From NCBI RefSeq assembly GCF_028372415.1, contig NC_092873.1, positions 353,400,660-353,464,659 of the forward strand: DNA of 64,000 bases, given 5' to 3'. Position 1 is the first letter of the stretch. Every line of letters starts with the position of its first letter. Below the pieces are notes generated by a model. It was not told the DNA's origin and made no database searches. It was given only the letters and a program-made list of their open reading frames with translations. The translations under genes and the position numbers were made by a program. Source of the stretch: Notamacropus eugenii (taxonomy: Eukaryota; Chordata; Mammalia; Diprotodontia; Macropodidae). Positions 13,315 through 25,670 of this stretch are shown in pieces.

Positions 13315-16300
13315 CTGTGTGTGTGTGTGTCTGTGTGTGTAATTTTAATACAGGTAATCATAGGTGGCTACAGCCTGTGTGAATCAGTCCAAGAGTTAGT
13401 CACCTTTAGCCTTGAGGTTCCTCCCTACAGGTCTCTGAGGTTCCAGCTGGCCAGAGACGTTCCCACACCCTGTCCATCTCCTCTGACACCACAGCTGACT
13501 CCTTTAGCTCCCTCAATCCTGAAGAGGTGAGAGGAGCCAGGCTGAGGTCCCTGGAAATCCTTTTCCCCAACTTCCTTCTAGCCCATCCTTACCTTTCATG
13601 TCCAAAGGGGAGCTAAAGCTCAAGACATGAAATCCAGCTATCCCAGCTCTTAGTCCCTCTCCCCATTTCTTTCCTACCCCATCCCCCACTTGTCTTCTTG
13701 GAAGATCCCACTTAGAGTATATCATAAAATGAGAAGAGGGGAGGGGAGACTTCCTATCTCTTTTCTAAAGGGAAGTATCAGGGGACTTAAAACCAGTCTG
13801 TTCCATCCTCCTTCCTCCTCTCTCTTCTCTTCACCTGGCACTTTCAAGCAGTTCAGCCTAACTTAGCATACAGTGTACCCGGCCCTAACACTCATCTTTG
13901 ATTTCTGTAGCAGGAGGCTCTGTACATGAAAGGTCGAGAGCTAACCCCCCAACTTTCCCAGCGCAGTGTCCTGTCCCTGGCTGACTCCCACACAGAATTC
14001 TTTGATGCCTGTGAGGTTTTCCTCTCTGCCAGCTCTTCAGAGAATGAGGTGAGAGGGGAGGGAGGCTCCAGGGTGGCAGGGAATGGGACCCTACAGGACT
14101 AGAGTGGCTTTTAGGGATTTTGAGCCTATGAATTCCTTAAGCTCTCCTACCTACGTCTTCCTCCCACTAGTCAGCTGGGCACCCTTGCAACCAAGCCACT
14201 GATCAGATGTTCCAGGCTCAGGGATCTCTTTCCCCTTTCCCACCCCAAAGGCAAATCTTCCAGTTCCCCTTCCACCAGAGGCTTGAGTATAGATTCCAGA
14301 GCCTCCAGAGAAGTACCTTCCTCTCACCTAGGGCTCAGAGGAAGAGTCCTGCACCAGTGAAGTCACCACTAGCCTGTCAGAAGAGGTGCTGGACATCGGG
14401 AGGTCTGAGCACTGCCAGAAAGGTGCCAGTCTCGGGGTATGGGACAGAGAAAGTTGGAGGGACAATGGGGGAAGACATTTAATCTAAGGGATTGGAGGAG
14501 GTTGGCTATCCTCTGTAGTTTCAGTCTCTGTTTATCCTCCTGCCCTTTTTGCCTCCTGTATCCAGGAGGATACAGGCCTTGTGAATACTCATATCTGATA
14601 CCTTGTAAATACTCGAAGTCAGAGGGGACTCGGGACGGGGGCAGGGCTGGAAGGGTGAGGAGGGTATGCTCCAGGGCCCACGATCAAGGTAGTCCCCTTA
14701 AATCTGGGCAGATTTTCCCGGGGATTGAACTGCTCCAGGGAGGGAATGCGGAGGATGTATGTTACCCATAGTGGATGCAGCCCGCCGCGTCTCGCTCAAA
14801 GTGCCATAGTTAGATAGAGCAGACCCCAGTACTGCGCCTGTCGGTCCTGGGCGTGGAACGTGGCGCTGACGCGACTGGGGGTGGGACGGGGGGGAGTCAG
14901 GAAGCTTTGTTCCAGGGGGAGCCGGGCTCCCCGCGCGGCGACGCTGCCTGCCGGCAGCCAGCGGCCCGGGGACCGACGTGAGCCTGTGGAATATTCTGCG
15001 TAACAACATCGGCAAAGACCTGTCCAAGGTATCCATGCCCGTGCAGCTCAACGAGCCCCTCAACACGCTGCAGCGGCTCTGTGAGGAGCTCGAGTACAGC
15101 AACCTGCTGGACCAGGCGAGCCGTACGCCAGACCCCTGCGAGCGCATGGTACGGGCCTCGCCTCACTCCCCGCTCCGTGGCACTCTGGGGACCAGCTTCC
15201 GCCCCCACCCCTAGTTTCCTCCCCCACTATGAATCCTAGGACATCTGAATTAGCGCTCCGAGTCCAACCCCCTCCTTTTCTAGAACAGGAAGCTGAGCCT
15301 CGGAGCTGGTATCAGCCATTAGCTCCAAATCTCACGCTTGCTCAGGGCTACCCCAAGACTCAAAGCCTAGAGGCTAGGGCTGTGTTCCTTCTCCCAAGAC
15401 GCCGTCGTCCCGCTCAGGATCTGCCCAGCCCTGGCAGGGGCGGGGTGGAGGAGGGGGAAAGGGAGGTTGGGTGGTAGTGGGAAGGGATTCCCTGTCTCTG
15501 CGCCCCTCCTCTGCAGTTTGAATAACGGGTCTTACAAGTCTGCCACCCTTCTCAGTTATACATTGCAGCCTTTGCTGTCTCTGCTTATTCCTCTACCTAT
15601 CATCGGGCCGGATGCAAACCTTTCAACCCTGTTCTGGGGGAAACCTATGAGTGTGAGCGGCCGGACCGAGGCTTCCGATTCATTAGTGAGCAGGTCTGTG
15701 GGCTGGAAGTGGGATGGGGGCTTGGGCCAGAGCTGGAGAGTTTGGAGCACCCAGGAAAATTATATACATACATGGGTATCCAACACACATACATACACAT
15801 ATATACACATGCCACACATTCACATAGTACACATACATACATGTACAGGAATACACACATCCATTCATCCGTACAGATGTACAGAGTTTCTCAAAAACCT
15901 TGAAACTGGCATTAAGACTTTTGGAATACTGTGTGCATATGTTTATAATTTCACCGGTGTGGGGAACTCTCATTGGTGAAAACTGTCTCTACCAATGTAC
16001 CTGTGTAGATGTATAGAAATAATTTTATTTTATTTTATTTTTTTTGTGGGGAGGATCCAGACCTGTGATTTCATTACGATTTAGGGGCATTTCCTTTCCT
16101 CAGTATACATTGGAGTGTGTGTGTGTGTATGTGTGTCTGTGTGTAAATAGACATAATTGAGGGTGGGTGAATAGACCTGGGATTTCACTGATATTAGGAA
16201 ATTCACTCCATCAATGCAGATTGAGAACTCCTTTGTAACTTGTAGTCTTAGAGAGTTTTCTGGGGGCACTAAGAGTGTAAATGCTTTGCTCTGGTTGCAC

Positions 16301-19100
16301 AGCTAGTTATTATATACAGAGGTCTTAACCCCATGCAATCCTGATTACAAGGCTAGCCTTCTGACCATTGTGCCAAGTTGTTTCTCAAATAAATCTAAAT
16401 CTATATTCTTGTATTTCATGTTATAAAATAAGGAAAGTCAGATATGGAAAGAAACAGATCAGGTGATATGAGTGGGTAAGGAAAAGGGGTGCTAGAAGAG
16501 CCTTCAGGGCAACGCAGAAATAATCTCACTGTCTTCTGCTCCAGGTCTCCCACCATCCACCTATATCTGCTTGTCATGCAGAGTCAGATAACTTCATCTT
16601 CTGGCAAGGTGAGAGTAGGTGGGCATGTGGATGGGCAGGAAAGGCAGGGGACAGGAAGGGGGAGATAAGAACTTTTAGGCATAAAATGAGAATGAAGGCT
16701 ATATGGCAGAGTTGGAAGAAATTTCTCTCCAACTTCTCTTCTGCCTTTCTGCCATGTTCCCTAATCTAGATATGAAGTGGAAGAACAAATTTTGGGGGAA
16801 ATCCCTGGAAATTGTGCCTGTGGGGACTGTGAATGTCAGACTTCCCAGGTGAGTGGTCCCTGACCACATCTGTCAACCAGGTTTAGACCAACTGAATTTT
16901 TGCAGGCTGGATTTCATGAGAACATGAAGGACAAGGGCAGGGCACAGAGAGGGGTGGAAAATGAGGGAAGAGTGGAAATCCAGATGAAGATGCCTAACTT
17001 GCTCTGAGAAAGAGAGAGTTCAGTGCAATGGCAAGAGTTCTAGACCCAGTTTCTGAAGTTCTGGGTTTCAAGTACCCAACTTACTTTGTAGAAAATAGCT
17101 AAATAAACTGTTACGAGAAAGGCTATGAATCACCCTGCACTGGTCTTTAATCCCTAGTGGACTCTCCAAAGATGAGCCAGTAGAACACAGAGTCTGGCAA
17201 GGTTTCAAGTTGTTTATTATCCAAGTAAAGTTCAGAGGTTCTCATCAGTTGATTGGCCACAGGGGTATGAATTTTGCAACTATAGCAGCTGTTGAGGACT
17301 ATTCACTAAGTCATGGAAGGGCTATATTCCAGGTCAGTGGATGGGAGAGTGACAGGACACCCGCACAGATGAATCCTGGACATATGGAAGTTTCTGTGTC
17401 AGTAGCTTTGGCCATCCCTTGCAGCTGGGTTAGGAGGCTGGTTGTTCACTATGACCTTCTCCATGGATCCATCCCAGCTATCTACACACTCTGTTTCCTC
17501 CAGGTTTGGGGACCACTTTGAGTGGAACAAGGTCACGTCCTGTATTCACAACATCCTAAGTGGCCAGCGATGGATTGAACATTATGGGGAGGTACTCATC
17601 CGAAACACTCAGGACAGCTCCTGCCACTGCAAGATCACTTTCTGTAAGGTAGAAAGCCTTTGGCTGCCGGTTTCTCTAAGGTCATGTTGGAAGAGTGGAG
17701 TCTACCCACTGGGCTGATCACCCCCTTCTTCCATTTCCTAATACTCTCACTCCCAGGCGAAGTATTGGAGTTCCAGCGTCCATGAGGTACAAGGGGCTGT
17801 GTTCAGCAAAAGTGGGAGAGTTATCCACCGGCTCTTTGGCAAGTGGCATGAGGGATTGTACCGAGGACCACCACCTGGTGGCCAGTGCATCTGGAAACCC
17901 AGTAAGAGGGGAGTGGGGCCAACATGAAATGCGGGAGGTAGGGGCAGGTGGCAATTTTTTACACCTGCCAGGTCAGAGTCACTTGGTTCAGGATAAGGAG
18001 GAAGCCCACCTGTTCTCCTTTGATGGATATTTTCTCCATAATTTTTTCCAGCTATGCAATTGTTCAATGATAACCACCCTCAAAGGCTAGAAGGGTATTG
18101 TGGGAATAGGGGAAGGAGGCTCAGAGGGGACTAGTGGGAAGAGATATGGTCTGAGGTCTTTGCTCCATCTGCCATCTTTTCTCCAGCTCTAATCAACTTA
18201 ACTCCCTCTCTCCCAGACTTGATGCCTCAGGACCACGAGCGGAACTTTGGCTTTACACAGTTTGCCCTGGAGCTAAATGAGTTGACAGCTGAGCTGAAGC
18301 GCTCTCTGCCCTCCACTGATACTCGGCTTCGGCCAGACCAGAGGTCAGGCATCTCAGGACTGTCTGCTTTCCCTGCTATAGGGCATCTGGCTGACCAAAG
18401 TCTCTACTTAAGTTTGGGGTCCCTGCTGCTCCCTTCAGTGATAAAGAAGGCAAATGAGTCAGGATCCCTCATGCACTTCTCCTTATACCTGCCCAGAGAA
18501 GAGAGTTTTCCCTTGGGTAGTGAAACTGCCAGGATCTCTCTGCAGGGAGTGCTGAGGGTAATCTGAGGGTAGGTGGGAGGAAGGTTACTTTAGTCTTGGG
18601 TTGGAGAGGTATTACTGATGGAACGCTGGTCACTCAGGTATCTAGAGGAGGGGAATATTCAGGCTGCTGAATCCCAAAAAAGGAGGATCGAACAGCTTCA
18701 ACGAGACCGCCGCAAAGTGATGGAGGAGAATAACATCACCCACCAGGCTCGATTCTTCAGGTGCCCAAACAAGCCTTCATCTCTTTGGGCCTCCTCCCTC
18801 CTCATGTCCTGTTGTCTTTCTCCTCCCCCAATTCTGTTCCAAATTCTCTGGGCCACCTAGACCAGACAGCAATGACAGCTGGACCCATAGAGAGCTTTCC
18901 AAAACATCAGAATGGGAAGGGAAGAAGTGGGAAGCAGGACCTCAAGGCTGCTCTATTAATTGTCTTCCATGTCTCCCCTCCCCCCTTACAGGAGACAGAC
19001 TGATGGCAATGGAAAGGAATGGTGGGTCACCAATAACACCTATTGGAGACTGAGGGCTGAGCCTGGCTATGGGAACCTGGATGGGGCTGTGCTTTGGTAA
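9151..19100 (+). CDS. OSBPL7: Oxysterol-binding protein-related protein 7 (ORP7), complete coding region in 22 exons
   Basis: ORP7 is a lipid-binding or lipid-transfer protein acting at ER contact sites. Coding exons: 9151-9246, 9468-9593, 9747-9800, 10303-10416, 10695-10811, 10906-11023, 12103-12206, 12550-12642, 12754-12886, 12983-13077, 13431-13526, 13911-14048, 14332-14422, 14916-15148, 15556-15693, 16545-16608, 16770-16848, 17504-17648, 17757-17901, 18217-18343, 18638-18760, 18992-19100. They total 2538 bases, or 845 residues plus stop, close to the human 842. A PH domain covers about residues 40-150 ([16 protein letters not shown], then [13 protein letters not shown]). Exon 12 has a FFAT motif, EFFDACE, for binding VAP proteins on the ER. 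The sterol-binding domain fills the C-terminal half and holds the fingerprint [10 protein letters not shown] across exons 15-16. The exon with the ATG starts at 9078 after a clean acceptor. Four donors depart from the consensus but are all GT (GTCCGA, GTGCCA, GTCTGT, GTCAGG). All frames are open. Confidence 0.97.
9945..10165 (+). repeat. MIR SINE in OSBPL7 intron 3
   Basis: Plus-sense MIR: 'ccttgggcaagtaatagaac', 'cccatccataaaatgggaataac', 'gagaacactttggaaag'. Confidence 0.7.
11170..11800 (+). repeat. L2 tail and SINE in OSBPL7 intron 6
   Basis: About 11170-11275 is an L2 3' end ('cacagtgcctggcacataggaagcac'). About 11562-11800 is a plus-sense SINE/MIR unit, from 'ctaggcagcacagtggatagagcc' to 'gcacatagtaagcactacataaatg', and it looks nearly full length. 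The intervening bases are unique intron sequence. Confidence 0.75.
13250..13340. repeat. (GT)n microsatellite in OSBPL7 intron 10
   Basis: A long uninterrupted GT tract followed by a short imperfect GT tail. Its nearness to the exon 11 acceptor at 13430 is notable because long GT tracts can affect splicing, but no effect is shown here. Confidence 0.95.
15745..16400. repeat. Intron 15 simple repeats and SINE relic
   Basis: About 15755-15870 is an (ACATAC)-rich simple stretch. About 16020-16045 is a (TTTTA)n tract. About 16110-16145 is an imperfect GT run. About 16280-16385 is a minus-sense SINE relic ('tgcacagctagttattata...cattgtgccaag'). Confidence 0.6.
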
Positions 19101-19570
19101 CCTTGGCCCCTGGAGGGGGATACAGAGACCTTTAGTGCTTCTCAAGGGCAATGTGATACTTCTCCTTCCTATTGCCTTGCAACACTCTGGATGCATGGAA
19201 TGGGGCAGAACATTCATCTCCTTTCCCTGGAGACAAATGGGCTAGCCTGTTGCTCATTTCCTCTGCAGGCCAGAGGAACTGGATCCTATCATGTGGGGTT
19301 TTTTTTTTGAGGGGGGGGGGGTCACAAGCCTGTGGTGTGTCCCCTACCCCAGTCTTGTTGCACCAGCAGCAGGTATGTAAGATGTGTCTTTGTCCTCTCA
19401 CATACCATTTTTGCTTTTCCACACTGGCTTATGGGAGGGAGACTTCAAACTTTCCACCGGCTGTTGTTTCATCCAGTGCCTTGAACATGAAGGACTCTGA
19501 GACTGTGACCTTCTCCCCATGACCCTCTCCACCTTCTCCCCTCCAATAAATCCTTGCAGATTTGGCTTGA
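19101..19570 (+). other. OSBPL7: OSBPL7 3' UTR with polyadenylation signal
   Basis: The stop codon TAA is at 19098-19100. A canonical AATAAA lies at 19545-19550 and is followed by a T/G-rich stretch, so transcription probably ends near 19565. A second AATAAA at 20098-20103, beyond a GT microsatellite, could be a longer alternative end. That second site is preserved in the duplicated block at about 31500. Confidence 0.75.
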
Positions 19571-19845
19571 GATGGGGACAATCCTTGGTTTCAGCCTCTG
19601 CATTGATGCTCTGCCCTTTGTTGCCAGCATTCCTCCACCATTTCTTCTTCCCACCCCTTTGTCCTTAACCATCTCACGGGCTGTTCCCCCAAAATCTGCA
19701 TCACTGATCTGCTTCTGTTGTCTCTGGACTTCACCCCTGACACTTTTGTGTTAGCTGTGAGTTCTGTGGGAAGTGAGGTTAATTCGAGGAATTGTAGGAT
19801 AAAAGAAGGTTGGTAGCATCTGAGAGTCAGAGGTGGGGCTGGGGC

Positions 19846-19847
<2 letters not shown>

Positions 19848-19914
<67 letters not shown>

Positions 19915-19935
19915 ATGCGTGCGTGCGTGCGTGCG
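19848..19935. repeat. (GT)n/(GC)n microsatellite
   Basis: A pure GT run passes into gcatgcgtgcgtgcgcgcacg. A counterpart GT run is present at 42478-42510 in the third duplicated block, so the tract predates the duplication. Confidence 0.95.
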
Positions 19936-20689
19936 CGCACGTGCACATGGTTGAGAAGAGGATAGAGAGAAGCTGCTTGCAGGCAGGCAGGCTTCCTCAG
20001 AAAGCACTCCTAGGATCCTGGGTCCCTCCTCCATGGTAACTATTTCTTTTCAGGCCCTCTTTGTTTTAAAGTGAATTCCCATGACTTTCTGAGCTCCAAT
20101 AAAGGCAGTCCCAGATTTCCGTTGTCTTTTTTTCCACTTCTCTCCAGTTCCATAATTAAGGTCCATGGACTTTGTATTTAGAGTCCAATCTCATGTCCAT
20201 TCTTGGTTTCTGGATATTGTATCTTATAGATAGGAACTCTCAATAAGGGAGACACTTATCCCTGCTTGAGAAATGGGGGGACACAGAGAATACCTTGATT
20301 CAGTGCTAATCATTGGCCATTGGAAACCTGGGCACATCATTCCTCCCTCCATGGGGCTCACATTTTGCATCAAAACAATATGACAAAGGGGGGAAAATCT
20401 CTGAATTTGGACTTAGTTTTAAATCTCATCTGCTACTTTCCCTCCAATGTGATCTTGGGTAAATCATTTCTACTCCCTAGGCTCATTTCTGTATCTATTC
20501 CATGAGGACTAGGTCGTTTTTTAAAGATCCTTTCTAGCTCAATCTGTGAGATCTGCATGTGAGAATCTTGCCTCACTTCTTGTATAACCCTAGGGAAATC
20601 ACATTTCAAAGCTGGGTTTCTGGATCTGTAAAATGGAGAAAATAATAACTGCTACAGGATTTGCCTTCAAAGGTGGTTGTAAAAGGAAA

Positions 20690-20955
20690 GAAATGAACAT
20701 TTATTAAGTACCTACTATGTGCCAAGTACTGTGTTAGGAGTGTTACAATTATTTTCTCATTTGATCCTAACACCAACTTTGGGAGGCAAGTACATTATTT
20801 CCCCCATCTTAGAGTTGAGAAACTGTGGGCAGACAGAGGTTAAGTGACTTGTCCAGGGTCACACTTAGGACTAGTAAGTATCTGAAGTTAGATTTGAACT
20901 CAGGTCTTCCCAACTCCAGGCACAGAGTTTATTTACTATGCCACCTAGCTTTGCC
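20690..20955 (-). repeat. MIR-like SINE, unit 1 only
   Basis: Minus-sense copy from 'acatttattaagtacctactatgtgcc' to 'actatgccacctagctt'. Unit 2 lacks it at the matching place (about 31800), so it inserted into unit 1 or was lost from unit 2. Confidence 0.75.
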
Positions 20956-21100
20956 CATCTCAGACCTCAATAGAAATATTGGTTATTATTATAAGATTGT
21001 GAATTTAGGATCTCTAAAGATAGTCTCCAGTTTTAGAAGCCATGAACTGAACAGGTTTACACCATGGGTTTGCTACCTCCTAGAGGGAGATGAAGAGATG

Positions 21101-21210
21101 CAAAGACCTTTAGCGCTTCTCAAGGGCAATGTGCTACTTCTCCCTCCTATTGCCTTGCAACACTCTGGAAGCATGGAATGGGGCAGAACATTCATCTCCT
21201 TTCCCTGGAC
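21101..21210 (+). repeat. Second copy of an OSBPL7 3' UTR segment
   Basis: About 110 bases match the OSBPL7 3' UTR at about 19128-19238 with only about seven differences by eye ('agacctttagYgcttctcaa' onward). The copy is in direct orientation and is absent from the matching place in unit 2 (about 31930). The flanking 'acaggtttacaccatggg' and 'cccagacagaaatc' are continuous in unit 2. Confidence 0.8.
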
Positions 21211-21711
21211 CTCAGGGCTGCGAACAGGATAGGAGAAAAGGATAATCCTGAGGGACAAGCCTTCCTTCTACCACTCATGCTGCTTCCCAGACAGAAATCA
21301 CAGCTCTGATTTATATGAGCCTTGGTTCCCAGTTATTTAAGCAATAGCGCTAAAGAGGGTAGGTGGGGAAGAAAGAACACAGCTGGCCTAGTTTAATTCT
21401 CTGTGGCCTATCAGAGGTGGGACTGATTAGAAGGCTGCACCAAGAATCACAGAGAAAGAGTCTACGAACTGGGAAGTCTGTACTGATCCCTGCTCTTATG
21501 TATCACACATCCCAAGGGGAGTCATGCCTTCTCTTTGGCCTTTGCTTTCCCCATGAGAGCCTAGGATAGTGGAAATTGTATGGTCAGTTTCCTGTATCCA
21601 ACTTGCCCTCAATTCCCTTCATACTGAGACAGGCAGCCTTTCCCAAGTTTATTAAAAGAAATAACAAACGAAAGGGATTGCATCCTATATCCTGAACAAT
21701 AAATGCCTTCT

Positions 21712-24420
21712 TTAAAAAAAAAAGAACATACTTTCCCCCTTATTTTTATAAATTTAATACTATTTTATATTTTCCAATTACATGTAAAGACAATTTGCAA
21801 CATTCAGCTTTTGAAAGATTTTCAGTTCCAAATTTTTCTCCTTCCCTTCCTCCCCTCCTCCCTCTCAAAGCCAGCAAGCAATCTGATATAAGTTATACAT
21901 ATGCAATCATGTAAAACATATTTCCACATTAGTCATGTTGTGAAAGAAGAAATAGAACAAAAGGAAAAAACTTTGAGAAAAACCAAAAAGGTGAAAATAG
22001 TATGCTTCAATCTGCATTCAAACTTCTTCAGTTCTTTCTCTGGATGTAGACAGCATTTTCTTTTCTTTTTTTAAATATATAATTTAGTTGTTTTTCAGTT
22101 CTTCACATTCACTTCCACACACGATTTGAATTTGAATTCAAAATTTTCTCCCCATTTCTCCCCACGCTCCACCCCAGGACAGCATGCACCCCATCCACCC
22201 TTTCCTCTAGTCTGTCCTCCCTTCTATTACCCACCGTTCTTCCATTCCCCTTCCCCTCTATTTTTCTGTAGGGCAAAATAGATTGTCTGTATAGCTTAAT
22301 TTCCAGTTGCATGCTAAAACAACTTTTAACTTTCATTCTTAAAGCTTTGAGTTCCATGTTCTCTCCCTTCCTCCCCACCCACCCTCATTGAGAAAACAAG
22401 CAATTTAACATAGGTCATACACATGTAACAATACAAATCACTTCTACAATAGGTTGTAAAAGACTAACCACATTTCCCTCTGTCCTATCCTGACCTTCAT
22501 GTATTCCATTCTCTCCCTGGACCTGTCCTCCCATAATAGTGTTTGCTTCTGATCATTCCTTTTCCCAATTTGCTGTCCCTTCTATTATCTTCCCTCTCCT
22601 ATCCCCTTTCCCCTTGCCTTCCTGCAGGGTAAAATAGTTTGCCATATCAAATTGAGTGTGTGTTATTCCCTCCTTAAACCAAATCCCATAAGAATAAGGC
22701 TCAATTATTTCCTTTCCCCCCTCTTCCCCTCCATTGTAGAAGCTCTTTCTTCCGTCTTGTATGTGAAATGATTTGCTACATTCTACCTCTCCCTTTCTCT
22801 TACTCTTAGTACATTCCATTCAACAGTAAATTTTATTTTTTTTAGGTATTCTCACTTCATATTCAGTTCACCATGTGCCCTCTGTCTATGTGTATATATA
22901 TTATACATATGTGTATAATATATGTAATACGTATACATATGCAATACATACATGTACATATACATACCTACACATATATAATATGCACATACATACATAC
23001 CCATACACATCTACATATATATATTCCCTCTACCTATCTTAATACTGAAACAGGTCTCGAGTTACAAATAACATCTTTCCATGTAGGAATGTAAACAGTT
23101 CAACTTTAATGAGTTCCTTAAGACTTCTCTTTCCTTCTTATCTTTACATGTTTCTCTTGATTCTTGTATTTGAAAGTCAAATTTTCTATTCAGCTCTAGT
23201 CTTTTCAACAAGAATGCTTGAAAGTTCTCTATTTCACTAAAATTCCATTTTTTCCCCTGAAGTATTATACTCAGTTTTGCTGGGTAGGTGATTCTTGGTT
23301 TTAACCCTAGCTCCTTTGACCTCTGGAATATCATATTTCAAACCCTTCAATCCCTTAGTGTAGAAGCTGCTAAATCCTGTGTTATCCTGATTATATTTCC
23401 ATAATATTTGAATTGTTTCTTTCTGGCTGCTTGTAATATTTTCTCCTTGACCTGGGAACTCTGGAATTTGGCTACAATATTCCTAGGAGTTTCTCTTTTC
23501 AGATATCTTTCAGAGGATGATCAGTGAATTCTTTCCATTTCCATTTTACCCTCTGGTTCTAGAATATCAGGGCAGTTTTCCTTGATAATTTCTTGGAAGA
23601 TGATGTCTCGGCCCTTTTTTGATCATAATACATTTTAAATTATCTTAGCTTCCATCTGTTCCATTCTAATTTTTAAAGAATTATTTTCTTCAGTGAGCTT
23701 TTGAACCTCCTTTTCCATTTGGCCAGTTCTACTTTTTAAAGCATTCTTCTCCTCACTGTCTTTTTGGACCACTTTTGTTATTTGGGTTAGTCTGTTTTTA
23801 AAGGTGTTACTTTTTTTTTCAGCATTTTTTTGGGTCTCCTTTAGCAAGCTGTTGACTCGTTTTTCGTGATTTTCTTGCATCGCTCTCATCTCTCTTCCCA
23901 ATTTTTCCTCTACCTCTTTTACTTGATTTTCAAAATCCTTTTTGAACTCTTCCATGGTCTGAGACCATTGCATATTTTTTTGGAAATTTCAGATGTAGAA
24001 GCTTTGACTTTTATTTCTTCCTCTGATGGTAAACTTTGTTCTTCCTCATCCAAAAGGATGGAAGAAAATACCTTTTCACCAAGAAAGTAACCTTCTATTG
24101 TCTTATTTTTTCCCTTTTTTGGACATTTTCCCAGTCAGTTACTTGACTTTTGAGTCCTTTGTCAAGTGGAGGTTATACTCTAGGGACCTGTAAGTTCTCA
24201 GTTCCTGCAAGGTGACACAATACTCCTCTCCTGGCCTGGGCTCTGGTCTAGGAGCAACCACAAGCTTTTCTGCCCAGGATCTGCAGCAGATAGCATTTTC
24301 CATCTTGAGTCTTTTGGAATTGTCTTGGATCATTGCATTGTTGAGAAGAGCTAAGTCAATCATAGTTGAGCATTGTACAAGAACAAATATTTTTTTAAAA
24401 CTAGAGGTGAGACAACAATT
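21712..24420 (-). mobile_element. L1 LINE 3' fragment, interrupted by HAL1
   Basis: The L1 part is 21712-22052 plus about 24287-24420, minus sense. The inner edge 'gacagcattttc' continues after the interruption as 'gatagcattttccatcttgagtc', which is how this L1 reads elsewhere in the window (43150, 46390). Unit 2 lacks the whole insertion (compare 32310-32345). Confidence 0.75.
22053..24286 (-). mobile_element. HAL1 (half-L1) element, 5'-truncated
   Basis: A non-LTR element carrying an L1-type ORF1 and no ORF2. On the minus strand, ORF1 pieces run from about 24110 down to about 23060. They include a coiled coil (about 23973-23635, rich in KNRLTQ.., EKNALKSR, LTEENNSLKIRMEQMEA) and a C-terminal part (ARKKQFEY-type region and LGLKPRITYPAKLSIILQGKK at about 23330). 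Reading is broken by stops. A long C/T-rich 3' region follows down to 22053. It lacks about 550 bases of 5' end compared with the fuller copy at 53675. The flanks share about 12 bases (ga[c/t]agcattttc), a likely target-site duplication inside an older L1. Confidence 0.75.
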
Positions 24421-24809
24421 CCCTCTACCTTTACCTATTTCAACTATTCCAAGGTACCCATTGTCCTAGAATAGAAGGCACTCAAATACCATTAGAAGAT
24501 GCCTAGAATGTTTCACTAAACTTGACTAGTTAAAAAATAAACTAGGTGACCTAAGAAGTAGTGAGAATCTCCTCTTTCCCCTTCCAACTCCCCTCAGCAC
24601 CCACAAACAGATATTCAAAATGAGCAAAGTTCAACCTTGGAGGAAACATGCCTTCTATTGATTTCTGGGGGAGAAGATATGAGGATCAAGAGAAGTGATT
24701 ACCTAGATCAGGAATCCTTAACCAAGATATCAGGGGCTTCATAAACTTGGATTCTTAGTATTGAAGGGGTTCATCATAGGACAAGGGGGTAGAAGCAGGT
24801 GTCTCTGGT

Positions 24810-25080
24810 TTCTATGAGCCTGGGCTATAGGATCATTCAGAGCTCCGATAAGGGGAATATATGAACAGAGAAAGGTCTGAGATTTGAAGCAAGGAAAAAG
24901 ACAGGAAGGGAAGAGGAGGTTGGGAAAGATGGGAAGTTGGGGAGGAGAAGGAGTGGAAAAAAGGGATGCAGAAGGAGAGAATGGGATGAGGATGATGTAG
25001 CTGAGGGAAAGGGATAACTCAGGTTTACTGGGCACCCAAGAGAGGGCACCTCAACCTCAGAACCAAGAGGAAAACATCCC
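24810..25080. repeat. Segment shared with TBX21-like copy B intron 2
   Basis: From 'ggtttctatgagcctgggctataggatcatt' to 'gaggaaaacatccc' this matches 36074-36357. Here it lies beyond the 3' end of TBX21-like copy A; in unit 2 it lies between exons 3 and 2 of copy B. No protein is evident in it. Confidence 0.65.
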
Positions 25081-25403
25081 TATGGCTAATCAACTAAGAT
25101 GAATCCCTGTGTGTCCTGTTGTTCCCTGGTTTTCCACATTGAATACAATGCATCCCTACCTGAATTATCAAGAGACAAACATCTCTTCTTAGAGTCTCCT
25201 TCACTCAGACTTGGGTCATTAGAATTTGACTGGTCAAGCAGGATGGTGCTGCTGCTGTAAGTAGAGGCATAGGTATTGGCTGGGGGGACCTGGATATGAT
25301 ACCAAGGAGTTTGGAACACCTTATCCATAGATTGGCCTCTTTTGGCACTAGGGGATAGCTATAGTCATCAGAAACTAGTTCAGGGAGGTATTAGCACTGG
25401 ATT

Positions 25404-25670
25404 CTACTGCAGGAGGACACCTTGAGGAGAGAGGAGAAGGAAAAATGATATAATTAAAGGTAATATGACCCTCCAGAATTCTAGTACCTTCTCACCAGCT
25501 TCAGAGTTACAGGTGTCTTTTTTAACCAACCAGTTTCCCTTCTGTCTGTTCATAGCCTCATCACAGAGTCCTGGAGGGAAGAGGAGAGCACTGGATAAAG
25601 CTGAGTGGACACCACCCAGAACACTTGGAGCCTGGTAGACAAAGAAAGAGAGGCACAAAACAGCAGCCAA
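25404..25670 (-). other. 88-codon open frame beside copy A exon 6
   Basis: The frame lies on the minus strand next to the start of the TBX21-like last exon, where exon 5 and intron 5 would be expected. Its predicted product has hydrophobic ends but no family resemblance that I know. The same DNA occurs twice in unit 2 (about 33150-33390 and 33500-33840), where the frame is not kept. It is probably chance. Confidence 0.3.

Noticed and set aside
23635-23973. 112-codon minus-strand coiled-coil frame as a host gene
   Set aside because: The same ORF1 coiled coil occurs in the HAL1 at 53675.
25404-25670. 88-codon frame as a membrane protein gene
   Set aside because: No family match, and the frame is not kept in the two matching stretches of unit 2.
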